A stretch of DNA of 15,232 nucleotides from positions 1-15,232 of the forward strand of contig CAYWTX010000523.1 of assembly GCA_964461295.1 (NCBI GenBank), read 5' to 3'. This document shows positions 1-6,297 of this stretch, in pieces. This stretch comes from CAYWTX01 sp964461295. GTDB lineage: Bacteria; Planctomycetota; Phycisphaerae; SM23-33. Within the stretch, counting starts at the first letter, position 1. Each line of letters opens with the position of its first letter. Made by a program: the position numbers and the translations under genes. The notes under the pieces were generated by a model, which did not search any database, was not told the origin of the DNA, and was given only the letters and a program-made list of their open reading frames with translations.

Positions 1-2
1 GT

Positions 3-968
3 TCAAGTTATTCTTGAGCGCGCCCTAAGCTGCCCCTGCGTGTACCAGTCGATGTACCCCAGCGAGCTGGTGACCACGTCGGCGCCCTGCGACTCGAACC
101 ACTGCACCCCGGCCGCCCAGTAATCCTCCTCGGCGCGGTACTCGGCCGTGTTGTCCTCGGTGCGGGCAAGGAGGAACGAAGCATTGTAGGCCCCGCCGAC
201 ATACGTATTGGGCTTGTACCCGCCGATGATGCCCAGCACCTCCGTCCCGTGGGCCGAACCGTCGCTCACGTCGGCGTCGTTGCCCACGAAGTCCCACTTG
301 TTGACCACGTTGAGGGCGTGTCCGGGCACGGTAAACGCTTCATGCACGTTGTAGGTAAAGCCCGTGTCCATCACGCCGATGAGCACGCCGCTGCCTGTAT
401 GGCCCATCGCATGCACCTGCGGAATGCGAATCTGGCTCAGTTCGTCGGAGTGTTGCCCATAGAAGTCCGCCGCGCCCCCGACGCCCGCCGCACCGGCCCC
501 CGCCGCGGTCTGCGGCTGCGCCGCCACCGGCTCAGCGTATGCCGGCCGTCCCACGGCCACCGGCCTGATCGATGTCACGAACGGCAGCGCCCGAATCGCC
601 GCGAGCTGCTGTTCGTCGCCCACGATGCTGACGGCGTTGGCGAAGCCTATGCTCGTCCGCAACGTCACCCCGGTGGTCAGCACGGCGTTCAGGTAGGCAG
701 TCGCCACCGGCAGATCCTGGGCGTCCAGCAGCGCCCCCGAGACGCCCCGCAACTGCCGCCGCTCCATCGCGCGAGGGTCGTACGTCGCCGCCAGCGCCGA
801 CACCGCCGCCTCCGTCTCCGCTCCCGTCGAAAGGCCCTTGTCGGCGAAAAACACCCACGTGCCCTGCTGGGCCGCCGCCGGCGCGGGCGCCCCCAGCACA
901 CCCGCCAGCGCCATGGCCGCAACCGCCAGCCATGGACGACGAATGCGACCCTCCTTCAGGCTGCTCAT
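3..968 (-). CDS. Subtilisin-like (S8) serine protease, truncated before the catalytic Ser
   Basis: This is a secreted S8-family peptidase, 321 residues as read here. The start at 968 is chosen over an upstream in-frame start because GGAGG lies about 7 bases before it and a signal peptide follows: a basic N-terminus, a hydrophobic stretch at about 13-28, then an Ala-rich cleavage region near 30-35. Residues 40-140 look like a prodomain. The catalytic domain starts near 178. The Asp motif is DTGF at D201 and the His motif is HGTEV at H240. A TSSLGYIDWYT segment at 300-310 fits the strand after the His motif. The frame then ends with RARSRIT and a TGA at positions 3-5. The GTSxA serine motif is absent, so the product as read cannot be active. 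Either the gene is broken or the window edge is a bad assembly junction. It follows the M28 gene by 40 bp and is probably co-transcribed with it. Confidence 0.8.
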   Translation of the reverse strand: MSSLKEGRIRRPWLAVAAMALAGVLGAPAPAAAQQGTWVFFADKGLSTGAETEAAVSALAATYDPRAMERRQLRGVSGALLDAQDLPVATAYLNAVLTTGVTLRTSIGFANAVSIVGDEQQLAAIRALPFVTSIRPVAVGRPAYAEPVAAQPQTAAGAGAAGVGGAADFYGQHSDELSQIRIPQVHAMGHTGSGVLIGVMDTGFTYNVHEAFTVPGHALNVVNKWDFVGNDADVSDGSAHGTEVLGIIGGYKPNTYVGGAYNASFLLARTEDNTAEYRAEEDYWAAGVQWFESQGADVVTSSLGYIDWYTQGQLRARSRIT

Positions 969-1008
969 GCGCAATCCTCCAGGCTCGCCGACTGCCTCCG
1001 GCACTCGA

Positions 1009-2091
1009 TCAGTGGGTGCGGCGCGTGATCTTCGTGCTTTGTCGGCGGATGGCCGCCAGAATCGCCCCCGCAGCAAGAATGGCCATGCTCGCCGGCTCAG
1101 GCACCACGCCGGCCTCCTGCGCGATCATCGCCACCGTCGCACGCACCACGTCGGTCGCAAACGCGTAGTCGTACTTCGCCCCCGCGGCCGCGTCGTTGGC
1201 ATCGCCGGGGCCGTGGTAGTACGCGTTGTGCCCGCCCTGGACCTCCCCAACCGTGTTCTCGATCGCCAGAAACGCCGAGTACCCATTGGCCACGAACGGG
1301 TCCTGATCGCTGCCACCGGCAAAGTTCGAAATGGTCGCGTCCACCGTCAGCGATGGTGCGTACGTCGCGGCCGTGCTCCGGAACAGGTTCGCCCACGACA
1401 CCGAACCCGCGTGGCTCGTCCGCGTCACCAGGTCCAGGTCGATCACCCACGGCGGCGTTCCGGTGATGTCCGACGCCGGCCGCAGGATCATGTCCAGGTT
1501 GATCACGCCGGCAATGTTCTCCCCCGCCGCCTTGACGGCACCGACGTACTCCTTGCTGCCCAGCAGGCCGTCTTCCTCGGCGTTGAAGCCGATGAAGCGG
1601 ATCGTCGACTCGAAGAGATACCCGCTGAGCACCCGCGCGGCCTCCAGCACCCCGGCCGTGCCCGAGGCGTTGTCGTCGCCGCCGGGACGCGGACTGGCCA
1701 CTGTGCCGCCCATGTGATCGTAGTGCCCGCAGACGATGTACACTGTGCTCGGGGTCACCGTGCCCATCAGTTGCCCCACGACACTCAGATAGGACCCCTG
1801 CGTCGTCACGCCAAGGCCCATCGACGCGAACTGGTCCTGCAAGTACAGCCGGGCCTCCTGGTTGCCCAGGCTGCCCGGTCCGGCCAAGCCGTCGCGGTCG
1901 CGGTAGCCCTGGTTGTAGGCTGACCCGCCATACAGCCCCAGCCCCATGTCCTGCACGGCGACCTGGTACGTGCCGTACCGGCTCTGGGAGACGCCGACGA
2001 CGACATCGCTGACGCTCGGCTGGGCTGGACACAGCGCAGCCGTGGACGACAGCACCAACGCGAATACCGTGAGGCACGTGCGGTAGAACAT
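1009..2091 (-). CDS. Secreted M28-family zinc peptidase with PEP-CTERM tail
   Basis: This is a 360-residue metallopeptidase of the M28 (aminopeptidase Y/S-like) family, which uses two Zn ions to release N-terminal residues from peptides. A signal peptide covers about 1-23 (hydrophobic core VFALVLSSTAAL). Metal and catalytic residues are visible in order: H123 in GHYDHMG, D140 in PGGDDNASG, E172/E173 in NAEEDGLLGS, D200 in INLDMI, and H293 in YYHGPGD. The C-terminus (about 330-350) is VPEPASM, a short hydrophobic segment, then IRRQ. That is a PEP-CTERM signal, recognised by exosortase in Gram-negative bacteria, so the enzyme is probably anchored or sorted at the envelope. The start at 2091 has GAGG about 8 bases upstream. 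A TATAAT box ends 27 bp before the start. It leads a likely two-gene unit with the S8 protease. Confidence 0.93.
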   Translation of the reverse strand: MFYRTCLTVFALVLSSTAALCPAQPSVSDVVVGVSQSRYGTYQVAVQDMGLGLYGGSAYNQGYRDRDGLAGPGSLGNQEARLYLQDQFASMGLGVTTQGSYLSVVGQLMGTVTPSTVYIVCGHYDHMGGTVASPRPGGDDNASGTAGVLEAARVLSGYLFESTIRFIGFNAEEDGLLGSKEYVGAVKAAGENIAGVINLDMILRPASDITGTPPWVIDLDLVTRTSHAGSVSWANLFRSTAATYAPSLTVDATISNFAGGSDQDPFVANGYSAFLAIENTVGEVQGGHNAYYHGPGDANDAAAGAKYDYAFATDVVRATVAMIAQEAGVVPEPASMAILAAGAILAAIRRQSTKITRRTH

Positions 2092-2118
2092 GCTGTTTCC
2101 TCGCTTTCAGGCGCGCGG

Positions 2119-2146
2119 ATTATACCGCATTCCACGAAATCTGCAA
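2119..2146 (-). promoter_or_regulatory. Candidate sigma70-type promoter of the M28/S8 protease genes
   Basis: On the minus strand TTGCAG (2141-2146) and a perfect TATAAT (2119-2124) are separated by 16 bp. Transcription would start about 20 nt before the M28 ATG, leaving room for the GAGG ribosome site. The -10 is excellent; the -35 matches the consensus at only three positions. Confidence 0.45.
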
Positions 2147-2261
2147 TAGGCTGGTTCCGGTTTCTTCCGACGGCCAGGCCGAGGGGGAGGCGGCCCGCCT
2201 CGGCATAGCCCCGCGCACGGGAGAACCGGATGGTCCCTTCATCCCGGCGTCTTCTCTGCAC

Positions 2262-2293
2262 TCGACGCCCAAAGCCCAGTGTTGGGCGTTCGA
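2262..2293 (-). terminator. Stem-loop downstream of the oxidoreductase gene, possible terminator
   Basis: ACGCCCAA (2265-2272) pairs with TTGGGCGT (2282-2289) around a 9-nt loop, and the stem extends by TCG/CGA after a one-base bulge. It lies about 60 bp past the 2350 stop on the minus strand. No T-run follows it, so it may be a 3'-end stabiliser or a remnant repeat rather than an intrinsic terminator. Confidence 0.3.
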
Positions 2294-2349
2294 CGTTTCT
2301 GTCTTCCCCCTGCCCTGCCGGTCGCCACGGCGACTCCTCAACTTGCTGC

Positions 2350-3495
2350 CTACTCTTCCGCCACGTTCACCCACGCACCCGCGCGGGCCGATTCCTGCAC
2401 CGCGTCGCAGACGCGCTGCGTCCGCAGGGCACAGCGAAAATCAGGCTGGGCCGGCTTGCCCGACGCCACGCCTTCCAGGAAGTCGTAAAGCTGGTGCACG
2501 AAGCTGTGCTCGTAGCCGATGTTCAAGCCCGGCACCCACCAGTGCTTCATGTACGGATGGTCGCCGCCGTCGGTCACGTGGATCGACCGCCAGCCGCGGA
2601 CCTTTGCCTCGTCGCTGTGGTCGAACCACGCCAGGCGGTGCAGGTCGTGCAGGTCCCATGCGATCGACGCCTTCTCGCCGTTGATCTCCAGCGTGTACAG
2701 CGCCTTGTGCCCGCGGGCGTACCGCGTCGATTCGAAATTGCCCAGCGAGCCGTTGCCGAACCGGCAGAAAAACGTGCACGCGTCGTCGATGCCCACCGAT
2801 TCCTTCCTGCCCGTGTCCGCGTGCACGCGCTCCTTCACGAACGTCTCCATCATCCCGTTCACCGACGTGATCGGCCCGTTGTGCCACATCGCCGTGTCGA
2901 TGCAATGCGCCAGCAGGTCGCCCAGCACGCCGCTCCCGGCCGCCTTCACGTCCAGCCGCCACGTGCCCATGCCGCCCTGCGGCACCGCCGTCGAGATCGT
3001 CCAGTCCTGCAGGAAGTTCGCCCGGTAGTGGAAGATGCGACCCAGACGGCCCTCGTCGATGAGCATCTTGGCCAGCGTGACCGCCGGGACGCGCCGGTAG
3101 TTGAACGACACGAAGTTCGGCACGCCGGCCTTCTCGACGGCCTCGACCATCGCCTTGCCCTGCTCGCCATTCAGGGCCAGCGGCTTCTCGCAGAGAATCA
3201 TCTTGCCGGCCTTTGCGGCCGCGATGGCGATCTCGGCGTGCATGTTGTTCGGCACGCAGATGTCCACAATGTCGACGTCCTTGTCGTCGATCACCTTGTG
3301 CCAGTCGGTGACGAACGACTGGTAGCCCCACGCGTCGGCGAACTTCTTGGCCGCGGCTTCCTCCAGCCCGCACGCCACCTTCAGCACCGGCTCATACGGC
3401 GACTCGAAGAAGTTCGTCAGCCGCCGGTAGGCGTTGCTGTGCGTCCGCCCCATGAACCCGTACCCGATCATCCCGACGTTCAGTTTCTTCGCCAT
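2350..3495 (-). CDS. Gfo/Idh/MocA family NAD(P)-dependent oxidoreductase
   Basis: This 381-residue cytoplasmic dehydrogenase belongs to the Gfo/Idh/MocA family, which oxidises or reduces sugars, inositols and their derivatives with NAD(P). The N-terminal Rossmann fold shows the dinucleotide motif GYGFMG at 11-16. The family signature EKP is at 103-105 (CEKPLA), where the Lys takes part in catalysis. The C-terminal substrate domain carries GDLLAHCID at 192-200, matching the conserved Asp/His active-site pair (D193, H197). Length is normal. The start at 3495 is set by AAGGAG 7 bases upstream and by the fold beginning at once. The closest subfamily I recall, with HSNAYRR after the dinucleotide motif, is common in planctomycetes and Verrucomicrobia near sugar isomerases. 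The substrate is unknown. Palindromic repeats begin about 30 bp upstream of the start. Confidence 0.95.
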   Translation of the reverse strand: MAKKLNVGMIGYGFMGRTHSNAYRRLTNFFESPYEPVLKVACGLEEAAAKKFADAWGYQSFVTDWHKVIDDKDVDIVDICVPNNMHAEIAIAAAKAGKMILCEKPLALNGEQGKAMVEAVEKAGVPNFVSFNYRRVPAVTLAKMLIDEGRLGRIFHYRANFLQDWTISTAVPQGGMGTWRLDVKAAGSGVLGDLLAHCIDTAMWHNGPITSVNGMMETFVKERVHADTGRKESVGIDDACTFFCRFGNGSLGNFESTRYARGHKALYTLEINGEKASIAWDLHDLHRLAWFDHSDEAKVRGWRSIHVTDGGDHPYMKHWWVPGLNIGYEHSFVHQLYDFLEGVASGKPAQPDFRCALRTQRVCDAVQESARAGAWVNVAEE

Positions 3496-3524
3496 CGGTC
3501 GCTCCTTCTTGTGCGCTGTTCCTT

Positions 3525-3603
3525 CGCCCTTTCAGGGCTTACGCCTTTGGCGCTCCTGTTCCCAGGGCTTCGCCCTGGGCTGTTCGACCCTTCAGGCCGA
3601 AGA
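3525..3603. repeat. Palindromic repeat, left direct copy flanking the transposase
   Basis: This copy holds three short hairpins in a row: GCCCT-TTC-AGGGC (3526-3538), CCCAGGGC-TTC-GCCCTGGG (3561-3579), and the CCTTCAGGCCGAAGA end. It is nearly identical in sequence and order to 4361-4445 on the other side of the transposase gene, in the same orientation. Similar palindromes are common between genes in planctomycete-like genomes. Confidence 0.85.
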
Positions 3604-3645
3604 TTCCGGCCGCTGCCGCCGGTCACGCAATGGTCTGGACCATGT

Positions 3646-3851
3646 CCCTCTTCAGCCCAACGGGCTGATGTGATAAGTCCCAGGGCAACGCCCTGGGACA
3701 ACCGCAGACCGACCCTCCCTCCTCAGCCCAACGGGCTGACGGAATAAAGCCCAGGGCAACGCCCCTGGGTAACCGCAGACCGATCCTCCCTCTTCAGCCC
3801 AACGGGCTGATGGAATGAAGCCCAGGGCAACGCCCTGGGTAACCGAACCAA
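3646..3851. repeat. Three tandem ~69-bp units, each with two perfect hairpins
   Basis: The units are about 3646-3712, 3713-3782 and 3783-3851. Each contains CAGCCC-AAC-GGGCTG, a short spacer (ATGTGATAAGT, ACGGAATAAAG or ATGGAATGAAG in units 1 to 3), then CCCAGGGC-AAC-GCCCTGGG, then an ACCG-containing tail. Unit 2 has one extra C in the second palindrome (3761-3769). Both hairpins use the same AAC loop, unlike the TTC loops of the flanking repeats at 3525 and 4361. The array lies just past the 3' end of the transposase gene. Confidence 0.9.
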
Positions 3852-3858
3852 GACCCGT

Positions 3859-3874
3859 CAAGCCCTGAAAGGGC
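3859..3874. repeat. Inverted terminal hairpin at the 3' end of the transposase gene
   Basis: AAGCCCTGAAAGGGCG is the reverse complement of the first hairpin of the flanking repeats (3526-3538 and 4362-4374). It lies 8 bp past the transposase stop. With the copy upstream of the gene it forms an inverted pair, as expected of element ends recognised by an HUH transposase. Confidence 0.7.
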
Positions 3875-3882
3875 GGCGGAAA

Positions 3883-4335
3883 TCAATCCCACACGTACCG
3901 CTCGTCGTACTCCAAACCATGCTTCTTCAAGAACGCCCGGAACTCATCCTGGAACGACATCCGCTTGTGATGGTTCTCTTGATCGGCGATGTATGCCCTC
4001 ACCGCTTCCACGTTGGACTGACTCACCGAGAACGCGCCGTACCCCACCTGCCAATAGAAGTTCTCCAACCCGGGGCCTTTCGTCTTCACCCACTTGGAAG
4101 AGCCCTTCTTGACATCTTCGACCACTTCCGCCAAAGCGTGCTTCCTCGACAGGGCGCACAGGATGTGCACGTGGTCCACAACTGACCCGATCAGGACCGG
4201 CGGGCACTCCAGGCTCGCGAGGATTCCGCCGAGGTAGGCGTTGAGGTCCGGGCTCAGACCAGGCTGGATCAGAGGCGCACGCCCTTTCGTGCTGAAGATG
4301 AGGTGAACCAGAATGTTCGCGAGCGATTGGGGCAT
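3883..4335 (-). CDS. IS200/IS605-like (REP-associated) HUH transposase
   Basis: This is a 150-residue Y1-type transposase. It cuts and rejoins single-stranded DNA through a 5'-phosphotyrosine link. The HUH metal site is H55-V56-H57 in VVDHVHIL, and the likely nucleophile is Y115 in the helix AYIADQENHH. The family tail is DEFRAFLKKHGLEYDERYVWD (130-150), typical of the short TnpA-like proteins common in planctomycetes. Length is normal and the frame intact, so it may be active. No accessory tnpB gene is present. The start at 4335 follows the family N-terminus (HLIFSTKGR at 11-19); no good ribosome site is visible, which suits a poorly expressed transposase. It could be called IS200 TnpA or RAYT; the surrounding REP-like hairpins favour the latter. 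Confidence 0.93.
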   Translation of the reverse strand: MPQSLANILVHLIFSTKGRAPLIQPGLSPDLNAYLGGILASLECPPVLIGSVVDHVHILCALSRKHALAEVVEDVKKGSSKWVKTKGPGLENFYWQVGYGAFSVSQSNVEAVRAYIADQENHHKRMSFQDEFRAFLKKHGLEYDERYVWD

Positions 4336-4360
4336 GCACTTGTATCCGCTGATCTTCCGT

Positions 4361-4445
4361 CGCCCTTCCAGGGCTTACGCCTCGGTCGCCTGTGTTCCCA
4401 GGGCTTCGCCCTGGGCTGTATTCCCTCGGCCCTTCAGGCCGAAGA
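4361..4445. repeat. Palindromic repeat, right direct copy flanking the transposase
   Basis: It has the same order of hairpins as 3525-3603: GCCCT-TCC-AGGGC (4362-4374), CCCAGGGC-TTC-GCCCTGGG (4397-4415), and a TCGGCC/GGCCGA pair ending in GAAGA. It starts about 25 bp upstream of the transposase start codon, so it could also affect that gene's expression. Confidence 0.85.
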
Positions 4446-4766
4446 ACGTGCGCCTTCACGCCAAAGGGCGTGGATGTTGCTTTCTGGAACGTCTGTCGGC
4501 AGTCCCGATCGGCAATCGCATTCCTGAAGCTCCTTCACAAAGCCATCCTGGCTTTCTGCCATTTCCATCTTGCCGAGCAAGATACGCCGCGACAAAAGAG
4601 CCTTGAGAACACCCAAAGCCAGCGCCCGGGCGCTGTGCCGAGCGACAGAATCTGCAACTGAATCCTCCCCGTGGAGGGTCTTGGAACGTAGATCATACTT
4701 GGGTATCTCAGCTTTGCCCTCGGCACTGCCGCAAGCCGTGCAGGTCTGTGACAGCAGTTGCCACGC
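4434..4766 (-). other. Unexplained 111-codon open frame after the UPF0175 gene
   Basis: This frame directly follows the TAG of the UPF0175 gene in the same phase and stays open to a TGA at 4434. It would encode a CxxC (CTAC) early, then a PKYDLRSKTLHGED stretch and a long amphipathic region (about 40 residues, Ala/Leu/Lys/Glu-rich). It looks protein-like and has a lower GC content than its neighbours. However, no ATG or GTG start lies near its beginning; the first usable codon is TTG at 4616. Its last ~10 codons lie inside the repeat hairpins at 4434-4472. It may be a gene fragment whose 3' end was replaced by the repeat, or chance. I do not recognise a family. Confidence 0.25.
4457..4472. 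repeat. Short palindrome adjoining the right repeat
   Basis: CACGCC-AAAG-GGCGTG is a perfect 6-bp stem with a 4-nt loop. It lies directly beyond the right flanking repeat and probably marks the outer edge of the repeat cluster. Confidence 0.6.
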
Positions 4767-5012
4767 CTACACTCCTATTCGATCGAGCGTCGCAAGGTCG
4801 GCCTCGGTATCCTCGATCGTCGGCCGGTAGAGCGCAATGCCTCGATCGTGCAACGCTGCCTCAAAATCAAGCCGGTTCATGCCCGCCAACCTAATGGCCG
4901 CATGAAAGGTCACGCGCTCGGCATCGAACAGTCGACAGGCGATCTCTACGCGAGCCTCCCGCGCAGACATCCCCATCGTCTGCAACTCTTCATCTGTCAA
5001 GGTCAGCGCCAT
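4767..5012 (-). CDS. UPF0175 family protein, antitoxin-like, no visible toxin partner
   Basis: This is an 81-residue protein of the UPF0175 type. Family members are small, predicted DNA-binding antitoxins that usually sit next to a PIN-domain ribonuclease. The sequence shows an N-terminal LTDEEL segment, an EIACRLFDAERVTF helix, a helix-turn-helix-like AIRLAGMNRLDFEAALHDRGI region (39-60), and the family's acidic end TIEDTEADLATLDRI. The start at 5012 has GAGG about 8 bases upstream, and a TAGAAT -10-like box lies at 5029-5034. The expected PIN toxin is not found downstream in any frame, nor upstream, where the sugar isomerase gene ends at 5090. Assignment is by sequence resemblance; the regulatory role is inferred. 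Confidence 0.82.
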   Translation of the reverse strand: MALTLTDEELQTMGMSAREARVEIACRLFDAERVTFHAAIRLAGMNRLDFEAALHDRGIALYRPTIEDTEADLATLDRIGV

Positions 5013-5089
5013 CTCACACCTCGACACAATTCTACCCGATTCCACCAGGCTCGACCAGACCACATGCCGCATCAATCGCCGCCGCCACC

Positions 5090-6145
5090 CTACTCCTTCC
5101 ACCCGTGCTCGTCGCGCACCGCCAGCATCGTCGCCAGGATGCCGTTCCACGTCTTGGGCAGGGCCATCACCTTGTTGGGGAACATGCAGCCGTCCCAGCA
5201 GAGGTGGCGGCAGGCCTTCGTCGGCTTGCCGTCGGCGCCGCGCAGCCAGAAGCCCGCCGCGTGCGGAATGTTCAGCTTGCCGTTGGGGTCGTCGCTCAGG
5301 CAGTGCCGACCCGTCTTGTCGTGCGAACCCGTGCCATGCACCGTCGCGTCGTTCTGCGCCACGTGGAAGTCGATCGTCCACGGCCGCAATGCGTCCGCCA
5401 TGATCTTCACGGCCGCGTCGAGCGTGGCCGTGTCGCCCCACTGGAAGTCCTCCGGCAGGATGCGGTCCTCGGGCGCGTTGTAGCCCAACGTGTACAGCAG
5501 CGTGTGGGCCATGTCGGCCTGGAAGCCCAGCGTCCTGGGTTCGCCGACCTTCTCCAGCAGGGCCAGCACCCTCTTCCACGAATGCATGCCGCCCCAGCAG
5601 ATCTCGCCCTCGGCCGCGAGGCGCTCGCCGTGGTCGCGGGCGATCTTCACGGCCTCCTTGAACGTCTCGGCGATCCGCTTGCTGTTGCCGGCGGGGTCGG
5701 CCGCCCACTCCGCCACCGAGCAGGCCGAGTCGATTCGCACCACGCCGTCGGGCCGTATGCCGATCTCGCGTAGCGTCTGGGCGATCCGGCACGCCTTGGC
5801 GAGCTGGCCGAGGAACCTCTTGCGCCCCTCGCCGGCGTCGGCCGCCGAGCCGCCGCCCGTCGGCGGCCAGACCGGCGCCACGACCGAGCCGATCACCAGC
5901 CCACGCCGCTGCACCTTGTCGGCCAGGGCCTTCAAAGCGTCGCGCCCCGCGTCAATGCTGACGTGCGGGTCGAAGAGGAAAATATCCACGCCGTCGAATC
6001 TAACGCCGTCGACCTGCGCGGCCGCGGTGTAGTCGAGCATGGCATCCAGGCCGATCGGCGGGTTGTCCGTCCCCGCTTCCTTGCCCACCAGCCCCGGCCA
6101 CATCGCGTTATGGAGCTTCGGAAAGTTGTTCACGTGCCTGGTCAT
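5090..6145 (-). CDS. Sugar phosphate isomerase/epimerase-like TIM-barrel protein
   Basis: This is a 351-residue protein of the xylose-isomerase-like TIM-barrel superfamily, whose members isomerise or epimerise sugars and inosose with a divalent metal. Candidate metal ligands lie at strand ends in the expected order: E181 in EGEICWGG, D211 in FQADMAHTLLY, H261 in IDFHVAQND, and an acidic residue at about D318 (CWDGCMF). It is longer than the common 270-300 residue members because of a Gly/Pro-rich loop near 90-105 and a longer C-terminal part. The start at 6145 is set by AAAGGA 8 bases upstream and by the barrel beginning soon after; the longer in-frame extension upstream has no family character. 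It lies 152 bp after the cupin gene and is probably co-transcribed with it. The substrate is unknown. Confidence 0.85.
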   Translation of the reverse strand: MTRHVNNFPKLHNAMWPGLVGKEAGTDNPPIGLDAMLDYTAAAQVDGVRFDGVDIFLFDPHVSIDAGRDALKALADKVQRRGLVIGSVVAPVWPPTGGGSAADAGEGRKRFLGQLAKACRIAQTLREIGIRPDGVVRIDSACSVAEWAADPAGNSKRIAETFKEAVKIARDHGERLAAEGEICWGGMHSWKRVLALLEKVGEPRTLGFQADMAHTLLYTLGYNAPEDRILPEDFQWGDTATLDAAVKIMADALRPWTIDFHVAQNDATVHGTGSHDKTGRHCLSDDPNGKLNIPHAAGFWLRGADGKPTKACRHLCWDGCMFPNKVMALPKTWNGILATMLAVRDEHGWKE

Positions 6146-6297
6146 CGGTCCATCCTTTCGAAGTCCAGTCCGCATACGCTGCCATTGCGGATTCACCGAC
6201 CGCGCGTTGATTGAGCTTCCGGAACCGTCGTTCCACAAGAAAACGTTGCGGTGGTCAGCGAGCTCCGCTGCCCGGGAACCCGCATTCCGCAATTCCT

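Larger units (their letters stand above)
3525..4445 (-). mobile_element. IS200/RAYT-like module: HUH transposase within palindromic repeats
   Basis: A single-gene HUH transposase is bracketed by hairpin repeats. An inverted copy of the GCCCTTnCAGGGC hairpin sits at each gene end (3860-3873 and 4362-4374), and full direct copies lie at 3525-3603 and 4361-4445. Three tandem units fill the left side. IS200/IS605 elements have subterminal hairpins rather than classical inverted repeats, and RAYT genes are flanked by REP hairpins; this layout fits either. The exact ends cannot be fixed from one copy. Confidence 0.6.

Noticed and set aside
3646..3851. CRISPR array
   Set aside because: The units are about 69 bp, there are only three, and repeat and spacer parts are equally conserved with internal palindromes, so there are no unique spacers.
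4767..5792. A 341-codon minus-strand frame containing the UPF0175 sequence at its end
   Set aside because: Its first 260 codons are an out-of-frame shadow of the isomerase gene at 5090-6145; only the last 81 codons, with their own ATG and ribosome site, are real.
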